NCBI GenBank assembly: GCA_937897625.1
Contig: CALCNZ010000105.1
Coordinates: 1-9,833, forward strand
Reading direction: 5' to 3'
DNA: 9,833 bases
Source: an uncultured Flavobacteriales bacterium
Lineage (GTDB): Bacteria > Bacteroidota > Bacteroidia > Flavobacteriales_D > Sanyastnellaceae
The position numbers and the translations under genes were made by a program. Positions 1-6,376 of the stretch are shown one piece after another. Position 1 is the first letter of the stretch. The number at the start of each line of letters is the position of its first letter. The notes under the pieces were generated by a model. That model saw only the letters and a list, made by a program, of their open reading frames with translations, was not told where the DNA came from and did not search any database.

Positions 1-490
1 TGAGAATCCAGATAACAGGAGAAAAAACTTTGTCAAGTATTATGAATAAAAAAGCGAAGCGCTTTGCCAACTTAATGTTGTTGGCGGTGGCGTATACCTT
101 TGGAATTACTTCACCAAACAAGACTATAATAGTTGTTACACCCACTACGTTGATCAAGTCTATAATCCAATGTTCCAAGGTAGATTTTTCAAACCACATA
201 TCGAACAAAATCGTAGACACCAAGACCACTGCAATGTTCACCATGTTGTTGCCAATGAGCACAGAAGCTAGAAGTCTTTTCGTTGCAATTTCTGGGGTGG
301 GATGCTCGAGTAATCGAATTACATTTTTCGATTGAGAATCCGTTGCGCTTTCGAGGTCTTTGCGTTGCGCAGGAGAAAGCGAGAAGATTGCTACTTCAGA
401 GCTCGACATTATAGCGCTACAAGATAAAAGCAACAGCACGAGCAACAAAGGGCCCGCGCTGTTTAACAAGATCACACTATCGAATTCCAT
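1..490 (-). CDS. gldE: GldE-like CNNM/DUF21 membrane protein, C-terminal part cut by window edge
   Basis: The minus strand is open from an ATG at 490 to the window edge, giving the first 163 residues. Hydrophobic segments lie at about residues 12-30, 72-96, 108-126 and 146-163. The motifs SSSEVAIFSLSP (29-40), LIGNNMVNIAVV (78-89) and FGEVIPKVYA (125-134) are hallmarks of the DUF21/CNNM transmembrane domain, seen in CorC/HlyC-like proteins and in the gliding protein GldE. In that family CBS and CorC_HlyC domains follow; here they would lie outside the window. An in-frame TAA two codons upstream fixes the start at 490. The gene lies 54 bp downstream of ssb on the same strand. In Flavobacteriia gldE commonly sits beside ssb and mutY, which supports the name over a generic hemolysin-type label. 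Function (known for gldE): needed for efficient gliding, with GldD; the exact biochemistry is unsettled. The fold call is firm; the gldE name rests partly on synteny. Confidence 0.85.
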   Translation of the reverse strand, partial: MEFDSVILLNSAGPLLLVLLLLSCSAIMSSSEVAIFSLSPAQRKDLESATDSQSKNVIRLLEHPTPEIATKRLLASVLIGNNMVNIAVVLVSTILFDMWFEKSTLEHWIIDLINVVGVTTIIVLFGEVIPKVYATANNIKLAKRFAFLFIILDKVFSPVIWIL

Positions 491-544
491 TCTTTACATT
501 ACCAATATGTGTGTAAAGGTAACGAAAGAAAAAAAACGAGAAGA

Positions 545-937
545 CTAGAATTCAGTTTCTTCCACCATTTCGGTGTTAGTAGGAATTGATTCTTCCTTCT
601 TCGTGTTGCTGAGAAGTTGAACATCTTCGGCAAACACTTCCAAAACGGTACGGTCCTCGCCGGTCTTCAGCTTATAGGAACGAGAGCGCAGCTTTCCTTC
701 CACATAAACCAACATACCTTTTTTCAAGTACTGTTCGGTAAATGTTAGACTCGACGATCTTCGCACAACAATGTTGTGCCACTCCGTCTGTTCTTGTCGA
801 TCTCCTTTGGCGTCCTTCCAAATCTCTTTGGTGGCCATAGAGAAGTTCGCAATCTTGCCTCCGTTGTCGAAGGTCTTGACTTCTGGGTTTCTACCCAGAT
901 GACCCACTAGGATCACTTTGTTAATGGTGTTTGACAT
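545..937 (-). CDS. ssb: Single-stranded DNA-binding protein
   Basis: A 130-residue protein that binds single-stranded DNA during replication, recombination and repair. The OB fold spans about residues 4-110. It shows the family motifs NKVILVGHLGRNPEVK (6-21), TEWHNIVV (51-58) with W53, and YLKKGMLVYVEGKLRSRSY (70-88); W40 and W53 are candidate base-stacking residues. The linker is very short (about 111-122). The tail ends VEETEF, which keeps an acidic stretch and the final Phe but lacks the usual DDxPF form, so partner docking may differ. The start at 937 is the first codon of the OB motif and no upstream extension is plausible. It lies 73 bp downstream of mutY and 54 bp upstream of gldE. The gap before it carries a possible promoter box, so it may be expressed apart from mutY. 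Many Bacteroidetes carry more than one ssb; this could be the mutY-linked paralogue rather than the main copy. Confidence 0.93.
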   Translation of the reverse strand: MSNTINKVILVGHLGRNPEVKTFDNGGKIANFSMATKEIWKDAKGDRQEQTEWHNIVVRRSSSLTFTEQYLKKGMLVYVEGKLRSRSYKLKTGEDRTVLEVFAEDVQLLSNTKKEESIPTNTEMVEETEF

Positions 938-961
938 AAAAAATAAAATTTAGTTATGGCC

Positions 962-969
962 CAAAACTA
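962..969 (-). promoter_or_regulatory. Possible Bacteroidetes -7 box upstream of ssb
   Basis: On the minus strand this reads TAGTTTTG, an exact fit to the Bacteroidetes -7 consensus TAnnTTTG, 24 nt upstream of the ssb start codon. No TTTG lies at the usual distance upstream; the nearest TTG is at 996-994, a spacing of 24, which is long. It may let ssb be transcribed independently of mutY. Weak without the -33 element. Confidence 0.35.
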
Positions 970-1010
970 TTTTGGTCAAACACCATCGGAAAGCAATGCT
1001 TATGCGGTTT

Positions 1011-2048
1011 TCATATATGCACTTTGCGAATGTATTTCATGAGTAAAGCTGAAATACCTGTTTTCAAAAGCTCTTCAGAGGTTTTTGTTGAAGGAAATTC
1101 TTCGGTCATATTTCGACATAAACAACTGAAGAATTGTGCGGAAATCTTTCGGTGACTGAGCACATGCGTGTAGGCTTCATCTTTTTTCCAAGTTGCTTTT
1201 TGGGTGGAAGGAATGCGTTGTTGGAATTCAAGAAGTACCTCTTCTTCACTCAAAGCCACTTTCGATTCAACAAAAGGAAAATCATACAACCCCGCCCAAA
1301 CGCCCGATTCAGGGCGTTTGTTCACCACATAACCCGAAGGCGTTTCAATGGCTGCGTAATACAAATACAACGGCTCGACCTTCGTCTTGGAAGCTTTCAC
1401 CGGAAAATTCAAAACCGTTCCTTGGCTGAAAGCCGCGCAGTTCGGGGCAAGTGGGCAGTCGGAACACTTCGGATTCTTCGGGGTGCAGACGGTGGCGCCC
1501 AATTCCATTGTGGCCTGATTGAAGTCGGCAGGAGCGTGTTCCGGTATCCATTCATTCAACATCAACTGAAACGCCTTGCGCGTGGTCCCTTTGTCAATGG
1601 GCAGATTCGACGCTAGAAAGCGCGTAATCACACGGAAAACGTTTCCATCTAAAACAGCAACGCGTTCATGAAAAGCAAATGAAGCAATTGCCGCAGCGGT
1701 ATAAGGACCAATGCCTTTCAATTCAAGAAGTGAAGTATAGGTTGAAGGGAAATTTCCCAATTCTTGAATCTTTTTTGCGGTCGCATGCAAATTTCTTCCG
1801 CGGCTATAGTAGCCCAATCCTTGCCACAGCGAAAGCACCTCATCGATGGGCGCATTTGCGAGGTCGTTCACGGTGGGGTAATGTCCTAGAAGCTTGTGGT
1901 AGTAGGCCATTCCTTGATCTACTCTGGTTTGTTGAAGGATAACTTCAGACAACCAAATGGCGTAAGGATCGCTCGTATTTCGCCAAGGCAAATCGCGTTT
2001 CTCTTTGTTGTACCACTCCAATAAGGCGGTTGTGTCACGCGAATTCAT
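1011..2048 (-). CDS. mutY: A/G-specific adenine DNA glycosylase MutY
   Basis: The enzyme removes adenine mispaired with 8-oxoguanine in base excision repair. From the chosen start it has 345 residues, the usual family length. The helix-hairpin-helix glycosylase domain comes first: SEVILQQTRV carries the catalytic Glu35, the HhH motif LKGIGPYTAAAIASFAF lies at 110-126, and VAVLDGNVFR carries the catalytic Asp134. A 4Fe-4S cluster site follows as C188-x6-C195-x2-C198-x5-C204. The C-terminal NUDIX-like domain (about 225-340) contains HVLSHRK (295-301), the loop that reads 8-oxoG in MutY proteins. The frame stays open upstream to 2117, but that extension would run through the divergent HU promoter. 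The ATG at 2048 instead gives the normal MutY N terminus just before the PWR motif. No clear Bacteroidetes promoter is visible for it in the 84 bp shared with the HU gene. It is probably the first gene of a mutY-ssb-gldE run. Confidence 0.96.
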   Translation of the reverse strand: MNSRDTTALLEWYNKEKRDLPWRNTSDPYAIWLSEVILQQTRVDQGMAYYHKLLGHYPTVNDLANAPIDEVLSLWQGLGYYSRGRNLHATAKKIQELGNFPSTYTSLLELKGIGPYTAAAIASFAFHERVAVLDGNVFRVITRFLASNLPIDKGTTRKAFQLMLNEWIPEHAPADFNQATMELGATVCTPKNPKCSDCPLAPNCAAFSQGTVLNFPVKASKTKVEPLYLYYAAIETPSGYVVNKRPESGVWAGLYDFPFVESKVALSEEEVLLEFQQRIPSTQKATWKKDEAYTHVLSHRKISAQFFSCLCRNMTEEFPSTKTSEELLKTGISALLMKYIRKVHI

Positions 2049-2058
2049 AGGGCAATCG

Positions 2059-2088
2059 TTTGATTTTAAGATTTTAGACGTATATTTG
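2059..2088 (+). promoter_or_regulatory. Bacteroidetes-type promoter of the HU gene cluster
   Basis: TTTG at 2059-2062 (-33 element) and TATATTTG at 2081-2088 (-7 element, exact TAnnTTTG) are separated by 18 nt. The expected transcription start is near 2095, giving a leader of about 38 nt before the HU ATG at 2133. This is the clearest promoter in the window. It makes the upstream TTG at 2100, in frame with HU, an unlikely start. Confidence 0.75.
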
Positions 2089-2132
2089 CACCCCCAAAAT
2101 TGAGAAAAGAAAATCAAACAAAACGGAATAAG

Positions 2133-2432
2133 ATGACGAAAGCGGATATTGTTACAGAAATTTCGAATAAAACGGGAATTGACAGAAACGACGTGTTAGC
2201 GATAGTAGAGGGATTCATGGGAACTGTGAAGAAATCTATGGAAGCTGGAGAGAATGTATATTTAAGAGGATTTGGAAGCTTCATCGTAAAGAAGAGAGCT
2301 GCGAAATTGGGAAGAAACATTTTGGCGAAAACCACAGTGACTATTCCTGCTCATTACATTCCTGCATTCAAACCTGCTAAAGAGTTTGTAGATGCAGTGA
2401 AAGAAAAAGTGAAGGTGGCAGAGAATGCGTAA
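2133..2432 (+). CDS. hup: HU-family DNA-binding protein
   Basis: A 99-residue histone-like nucleoid protein that bends and compacts DNA as a dimer. It starts MTKADIVTEISNKTGI, the typical HU N-terminal helix. The body motif YLRGFGSFIVKKRAAK spans 43-58, and the DNA-binding beta arm spans about 59-77, ending in the conserved PAFKPAK (77-83). In most HU proteins the arm tip reads GRNP, where Pro intercalates into DNA. Here it reads GRNI (60-63), so the intercalating residue is Ile; from memory this is also seen in related Bacteroidetes HU proteins. The ATG at 2133 is chosen over an in-frame TTG at 2100 because homologues begin here. The gene follows a strong promoter and overlaps the next gene by 8 bp, so it heads an operon. 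The very basic 11-residue extension from the TTG start is almost surely untranslated. Confidence 0.95.
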   Translation: MTKADIVTEISNKTGIDRNDVLAIVEGFMGTVKKSMEAGENVYLRGFGSFIVKKRAAKLGRNILAKTTVTIPAHYIPAFKPAKEFVDAVKEKVKVAENA

Positions 2433-3015
2433 ATCGTATCTCATAGCCATTATTGTAAGTGTTGCCCTCGGGCTAATCGTTCTTTTTTTATTACTCCCCA
2501 TTCAACCAAAGTCGGCTCTAGACAAGGCAAACAGTCCAGTAGCAGACAGCGTTAAGATTCAGCAAGCCATTCAGTTGGTGAACGGACCTCAACCCATGCA
2601 GGGCATACAAATGCTTTTAGCTATGGTGGAAGAAAATCCGAAAAATGTTGAAGCTCATTTCGTACTTGGTGAATTTGCAATTCGTTCCGGTCAAATGGAA
2701 AAAGCGGTAGCGCGGTTCAATACCATTATTGAACTTCAACCACAAAATACTTTGGCCTATATTTACAAGGGCGAAGCGCTTATGCAAATGGATAGTGTTC
2801 AATCGGCGCTTGAGACATTCAACGCCGCTATTGCAACAGATTCGACATCAGACATTGCACTGGTGTATGCGGGGAAAATGAATGAGCAATTGGGTAACTG
2901 GAAAGAGGCGAAAGTCTTGTACAGCCAAATACTTCGTCACAACGAAGATCCAATTGTTAGAGACAGTGTGAATGCATTTATTAAGAAAATAGATATTAAA
3001 TTAAAAAATAAGTAA
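2425..3015 (+). CDS. Membrane-anchored TPR protein
   Basis: A 196-residue protein with one N-terminal hydrophobic segment (about 5-25) after MRKSY, so it is likely a type II inner-membrane protein with a periplasmic domain. About three tetratricopeptide repeats follow, at roughly residues 73-106, 107-140 and 141-175. They show the pattern of alternating Ala, Gly and aromatic positions (for example AHFVLGEFAIRSGQMEKAVARF and the next ALY-type helices). TPRs are protein-binding scaffolds; the partner is unknown. The start codon lies inside the end of the HU gene (8-bp overlap), and the stop is one base before the next gene, so translation is probably coupled. Its place between the HU gene and a ribosomal-type protein is common in Flavobacteriales, as far as I recall, but no role is established. 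No signal peptidase II lipobox is visible. Confidence 0.85.
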   Translation: MRKSYLIAIIVSVALGLIVLFLLLPIQPKSALDKANSPVADSVKIQQAIQLVNGPQPMQGIQMLLAMVEENPKNVEAHFVLGEFAIRSGQMEKAVARFNTIIELQPQNTLAYIYKGEALMQMDSVQSALETFNAAIATDSTSDIALVYAGKMNEQLGNWKEAKVLYSQILRHNEDPIVRDSVNAFIKKIDIKLKNK

Positions 3016-3016
3016 T

Positions 3017-3112
3017 ATGCCTTGCGGTAAAAAAAGAAAGCGCCATAAAATGGCTACGCACAAAAGAAAGAAGCGTCTAAGAAAGAATCGTCACAAGAAA
3101 AAAGTTCGCTAG
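3017..3112 (+). CDS. 31-residue AURKAIP1/COX24-domain protein (bS22/mS38-like ribosomal protein)
   Basis: The ATG at 3017 opens a 31-codon frame ending in TAG at 3110-3112. The protein begins MPCGKKRKRHKMATHKRKK and ends KNRHKKKVR; about 19 of 31 residues are Lys, Arg or His. This matches the short Bacteroidetes proteins labelled AURKAIP1/COX24 domain-containing. They share the KKRK-H/K-M-x-x-HKRKKRL core with mitochondrial mS38 and mycobacterial bS22, small-subunit ribosomal proteins that sit near the decoding region. A ribosomal role here is inferred from that family. The start is one base after the stop of the TPR gene, so it is in the same transcript. The rng gene follows after 78 bp. It is easily missed because of its length, but the fit to a known family makes it real. 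Confidence 0.85.
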   Translation: MPCGKKRKRHKMATHKRKKRLRKNRHKKKVR

Positions 3113-3136
3113 AACTTTGCTTGAACCATCTGTATT

Positions 3137-3168
3137 GACGGAAGGCGCTGGTTTGCGCCTCTCCCGTC
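3137..3168 (+). promoter_or_regulatory. Hairpin in the leader upstream of rng
   Basis: GACGG (3137-3141) pairs with CCGTC (3164-3168), and AGGCGC (3143-3148) with GCGCCT (3155-3160). That gives 11 base pairs with a small internal loop (1 nt by 3 nt) and the hexaloop TGGTTT. No T-run follows, so a simple intrinsic terminator is unlikely. It ends 22 nt before the TTG start of rng. It could protect or process the 3' end of the upstream mRNA, or serve as a site through which RNase E/G controls its own mRNA, as the 5' leader does in E. coli rne; that role is inference. Confidence 0.5.
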
Positions 3169-3190
3169 GTGCATTAAATCTTAGAAAAAT

Positions 3191-4753
3191 TTGAACGCTG
3201 AACTTGTCATTAACGCTTCCTCCAAGGGAGTGGAAATTGCCTTGCTTCATGACAAACTCTTAGTAGAGTTACACCGTGAAGTTAGTAATACACAGTTTGC
3301 TGTGGGCGACGTATACCTTGGAAGAGTGCGGAAAATGGTTCCCCACTTGAACGCTGCATTTGTAGATGTTGGCTACGAGAAGGATGCTTTTTTGCATTTC
3401 CTTGATCTTGGCCCACACTATCCTACAATGAACAGATACGTGCGCCCCATTCTTGGCGGCGAGCGTGCTTCTGGTGAATTAACCGGACTTCAAAAAGAGC
3501 CCGAGTTAAAGAAAGATGGAGTTATTAAAGACGCCATCGGGCAAGGGAATGCTATTCTGGTTCAGATTGCGAAGGAACCCATTTCGGCAAAAGGTCCAAG
3601 ACTAACTGCAGAAATAACCCTTGCGGGAAGGTATTTGGTGCTGGTTCCCTTTTCTAACAAAGTTTCTCTTTCAAGCAGAATAACCAACGAAGAAGAGCGT
3701 GATCGTTTGAAAAAACTCATGCAAAAAATTCGCCCACAAAACATGGGTGTTATTGTGCGAACCCAAGCTGTAGACACAAGTGTTGAAGAGTTAGACCAAG
3801 ATCTTACAGACTTGGTTCTGCGTTGGGAAGAGTTGGTGAAAAACCTTCCGAATGCGCTTCCTCCGAAACGAATTCTAAGCGAAATCAAGAAGACCTCTTC
3901 GGTGCTTCGCGATTTGTTGAACGATTCGTTCACTGCGATTCACGTGAACGATGAAAAACTGGGCGCAGAGGTTCGTACCTACATGCACAGCATTGCTCCA
4001 GACCAGGAAGGAATTGTAAAGGTTCACAAGACCACAGATTTATTCGACACATTCAATATTTATCGTCAGATTAAAGCAGGATTTGCAAAGCAAGTCAACT
4101 TGAAATCTGGGGCATACCTGATTGTAGAGCATACGGAAGCCATGCACGTTATTGACGTGAACAGCGGAAACCGTAAGAGTGCTTCTGCGAAAGATCAGGA
4201 ACAAAACGCCCTTCAAACCAACCTCGAGTGTGCGAAAGAAATTGCGCGACTCCTGCGCTTGCGCGATATGGGTGGAATTATCTGCGTAGACTTCATAGAC
4301 ATGCAGCAGAAGGAAAACCAAAAGGCCCTTCACGATGCGTTGAAAGAGTATATGCAAGGCGACAAAGCAAAGCACAATGTTCTAGCTCCAAGCCGATTCG
4401 GGGTGGTGGAAATTACACGCGAGCGTGTGAAGCCCGTTACCGAAGTGGAAACACAAGAGACTTGTCCAAGCTGTAACGGTACTGGAAAAATTGAAGCGGC
4501 CTTGTTGTTCGAAGATGAAATTGAAAACAGCATTCGTTTAATTGCTGAAACTACAGCACACAAACATATTGTAGTGGCTATTCATCCAATGGTGGAAGCC
4601 TACTTAACCAAAGGTTGGTGGTTCAACACCATCTTAGCCCGTTGGAAAAAACGATTCAAGATTAAAATTGAATTGCAGTCTTCCAGTAACAATGCGTTGC
4701 TTGAATACAAGATTTTTGATGCGAATGGCGAGGCGATTAATTTCGCGAAGTAA
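3191..4753 (+). CDS. rng: Ribonuclease E/G family endoribonuclease
   Basis: A 520-residue endoribonuclease acting in rRNA maturation and mRNA decay. The S1 RNA-binding region (about 37-130) has GDVYLGRVRKMVPHLNAAFV and GYEKDAFLHFLDLGP, with an insert of about 45 residues that Bacteroidetes members also carry. The block KGPRLTAEITLAGRYLVLVP (134-153) belongs to the RNase H-like and 5'-sensor region. In the catalytic DNase I-like domain, VIDVNSGN carries Asp322 and GGIICVDFIDM carries Asp367, the metal-binding pair of RNase E/G. The zinc-link CPSC (425-428) joins subunits. It lacks the long RNase E degradosome tail, so the size fits RNase G. The start is TTG: an in-frame TAG lies three codons upstream and the next in-frame ATG would remove the S1 start. 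It follows the small ribosomal-type gene by 78 bp and precedes the HD gene by 17 bp. Confidence 0.96.
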   Translation: MNAELVINASSKGVEIALLHDKLLVELHREVSNTQFAVGDVYLGRVRKMVPHLNAAFVDVGYEKDAFLHFLDLGPHYPTMNRYVRPILGGERASGELTGLQKEPELKKDGVIKDAIGQGNAILVQIAKEPISAKGPRLTAEITLAGRYLVLVPFSNKVSLSSRITNEEERDRLKKLMQKIRPQNMGVIVRTQAVDTSVEELDQDLTDLVLRWEELVKNLPNALPPKRILSEIKKTSSVLRDLLNDSFTAIHVNDEKLGAEVRTYMHSIAPDQEGIVKVHKTTDLFDTFNIYRQIKAGFAKQVNLKSGAYLIVEHTEAMHVIDVNSGNRKSASAKDQEQNALQTNLECAKEIARLLRLRDMGGIICVDFIDMQQKENQKALHDALKEYMQGDKAKHNVLAPSRFGVVEITRERVKPVTEVETQETCPSCNGTGKIEAALLFEDEIENSIRLIAETTAHKHIVVAIHPMVEAYLTKGWWFNTILARWKKRFKIKIELQSSSNNALLEYKIFDANGEAINFAK

Positions 4754-4770
4754 TTCCATAAATTTGCTTC

Positions 4771-5988
4771 ATGTTAAAACGCAAAATGATCAATGATCCG
4801 GTGTACGGATTTGTTACCATACGCCATGCGTTCGTTCTTGAATTAATCAATCACCGCTATTTCCAAAGACTTCGAAGAATTACCCAATTGGGTCTTTCTT
4901 CTTTGGTGTATCCGGGTGCTGGACATAACCGCTTTCAGCACGCCATGGGCGCCATGCACTTAATGCAAAATGCCATTGATGAATTGCGTTTGAAAGGACA
5001 TGCCATTTCCCACGAAGAAGAAGTGGGATTGCTATGTGCCATTTTGCTTCACGACATTGGACACGGACCTTTCAGCCATGCGCTTGAAAGTTCTATTGTG
5101 AATGAAGTTCATCATGAACACATTTCTTCCTTCGCTATGCAGCGCTTGAACGAAGAGTTCAACGGAAAATTAAATCTGACGCTCGAAATTTTCAACGGAA
5201 CCTATCCACGCAAATTCATGCATCAGCTGGTGAGCAGTCAGCTCGATATGGATCGCCTTGATTACTTGGCGCGCGATAGTTTTTTCAGTGGTGTGGTGGA
5301 AGGACAAGTGGGAAGCGAGCGGTTGATTAAGATGCTCGATGTGGTGAATGATCAGTTGGTGGTGGAAGAAAAAGGCATTTATTCGATTGAGAAATTTATT
5401 GTCGCTCGACGATTCATGTATTGGCAAGTGTACTTGCACAAAACCGTTTTAAGCGCGGAATACATGTTGGTGAATGTATTGAGACGCGCCAAGCAATTGG
5501 CAGATCAAGACGAGCAGCTTTGGGCGTCTCCCGCTTTGCAATACTTCCTCAACAATAAAATCTCGTTGTCTCATTTCGAAGCCAGCGATGAAGCGTTCGA
5601 GATGTTCATGAAGTTAGACGACATTGACATTCTTGGCGCGTTGAAAGTTTGGACTTCACATTCCGATTTTGTGTTGAGTGAATTGGCCACACGCATTGTT
5701 GAACGCCGCCTTTTCAAGATTGAAATTTCAAGAACTGAAATACCTGAAACGAGCATTCAGCAAGCTGTTCAAAGCATTCAAGAACAATATTCAATAACAC
5801 CAGAAGAAGCTCGTTATTTCGTGTTGAATGGTAAGGTAGATAACCGCGCTTACAACAGCATGAACGAAGGTATTTTAGTGAAAATGAAAACAGGTGAAAT
5901 CATAGACGCCGCGAAGGCGAGTGATCACGATAATCTTTCCGCGTTGAGTGCTCCGGTTGAGAAATTTTTCTTGGCGAAAGCCAAATAA
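4771..5988 (+). CDS. HD-domain phosphohydrolase, SAMHD1/dGTPase-like
   Basis: A 405-residue cytosolic HD phosphohydrolase. It begins with the INDPVYGFV and FQRLRRITQLG signature of SAMHD1-type proteins. Metal-binding residues are visible: His57 in HNRFQHAMG, His94-Asp95 in LLHDIGHGPFSH, and Asp161 in LDMDRLDYLARD. The last motif aligns with SAMHD1 Asp311, and Tyr165 and Asp169 match Tyr315 and Asp319. Further active-site histidines are His98, His103 and His114-117. Family members hydrolyse dNTPs to nucleoside and triphosphate, but the substrate of the Bacteroidetes group is not settled, so dNTPase is an inference. The start ATG at 4771 lies 17 bp after rng, which suggests co-transcription; an alternative ATG at 4786 also precedes INDP. 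In many Bacteroidetes lpxD follows this gene (from memory); here a hairpin array and a convergent toxin-antitoxin operon follow instead. Confidence 0.9.
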   Translation: MLKRKMINDPVYGFVTIRHAFVLELINHRYFQRLRRITQLGLSSLVYPGAGHNRFQHAMGAMHLMQNAIDELRLKGHAISHEEEVGLLCAILLHDIGHGPFSHALESSIVNEVHHEHISSFAMQRLNEEFNGKLNLTLEIFNGTYPRKFMHQLVSSQLDMDRLDYLARDSFFSGVVEGQVGSERLIKMLDVVNDQLVVEEKGIYSIEKFIVARRFMYWQVYLHKTVLSAEYMLVNVLRRAKQLADQDEQLWASPALQYFLNNKISLSHFEASDEAFEMFMKLDDIDILGALKVWTSHSDFVLSELATRIVERRLFKIEISRTEIPETSIQQAVQSIQEQYSITPEEARYFVLNGKVDNRAYNSMNEGILVKMKTGEIIDAAKASDHDNLSALSAPVEKFFLAKAK

Positions 5989-6069
5989 TGCCCTTTAGGA
6001 GAATGTGCAAGCACGAATGCCCTGTGGGCGAATCTCCTCGAGGAATGCTATGCGAAAGTCTGCGACGAT
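5986..6069 (+). repeat. Mini-hairpin array A (GAAT-spaced), 3' of the HD gene
   Basis: Starting in the stop codon of the HD gene, the plus strand reads as short self-complementary words set between constant GAAT spacers. Clear units are GTGC-AA-GCAC (6005-6014), GCCC-TGT-GGGC (6019-6029), TCCT-CG-AGGA (6035-6044), GC-TAT-GC (6047-6053) and GTC-TGC-GAC (6058-6066). A weaker CCT-TT-AGG unit comes first after TAAT, whose TAA is the stop codon. Spacers are GAAT at 6001-6004, 6015-6018 and 6030-6033, then degenerate AT and GAAA. It fills the whole gap between two convergent genes. It is the same repeat family as array B (6901-7001), in opposite orientation on the chromosome but the same orientation relative to the upstream gene. 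Function unknown; it could work as a 3'-end RNA structure for either gene. Confidence 0.75.
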
Positions 6070-6372
6070 TTAGTGATGTTGAATGGACAATGCGAAAGTG
6101 TTGATGTGTTTGATGAGATTTTCGTTTTTAATTGTTCGGAAATTCACCAAATCTATCATTTCAGGAATATTCAATTCATCTAATTCCGAAGAAATTCGAT
6201 TGAGATCTGAGAGGGTTAGCTCTTCTCCGATTAAACAAATATCAATGTCAGAACCTGCGCGAAATGTACCAATGGCGCGAGATCCGAAAATCTTCGCTTC
6301 TTGAACACGCTCATTGGAATAAACAACATTCGCTATTGCTTGAAGTGATTTATCGCTTAATCCTGTTTTCAT
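6070..6372 (-). CDS. mntA: Minimal nucleotidyltransferase antitoxin, MntA-like
   Basis: A 100-residue protein of the DNA polymerase beta-like minimal nucleotidyltransferase family. It has the exact GSx10DxD motif: Gly30-Ser31 in FGSRAIGTF, then Asp42 and Asp44 in GSDIDICL; a third acidic residue, Asp74, lies in MIDLVNF. In HepT-MntA systems MntA transfers AMP units to a tyrosine of the HEPN toxin and so silences it (known for the family). It lies 4 nt after the stop of hepT and is surely in the same operon. The start at 6372 (MKTGLSDK) is preferred because homologues begin with that pattern; an in-frame ATG at 6390, overlapping hepT by 14 nt, is possible and would add six residues (MNYFSH). 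Its stop is at 6070, directly against hairpin array A. All key residues are present, so the enzyme should be active. A solitary HI0073-type annotation would mean the same family. Confidence 0.88.
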   Translation of the reverse strand: MKTGLSDKSLQAIANVVYSNERVQEAKIFGSRAIGTFRAGSDIDICLIGEELTLSDLNRISSELDELNIPEMIDLVNFRTIKNENLIKHINTFALSIQHH

Positions 6373-6376
6373 ATGA

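Noticed and set aside
514..521. TACCTTTA (minus strand) as a -7 box for gldE
   Set aside because: The last base does not match and no -33 TTG element is found at a fitting distance; gldE is probably transcribed with ssb.
1134..1616. 160-codon plus-strand open frame inside mutY
   Set aside because: It is antisense to clear MutY coding sequence including the iron-sulfur motif; composition is a shadow of the real gene.
2049..2117. N-terminal extension of MutY to 2117
   Set aside because: It would run through the HU promoter, and the added 23 residues do not resemble MutY; the ATG at 2048 gives the standard N terminus.
4759..4766. TAAATTTG as a -7 promoter box for the HD gene
   Set aside because: The box matches TAnnTTTG, but no TTTG lies 18-19 nt upstream, and transcription would begin after the ATG at 4771. 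Co-transcription with rng is simpler.
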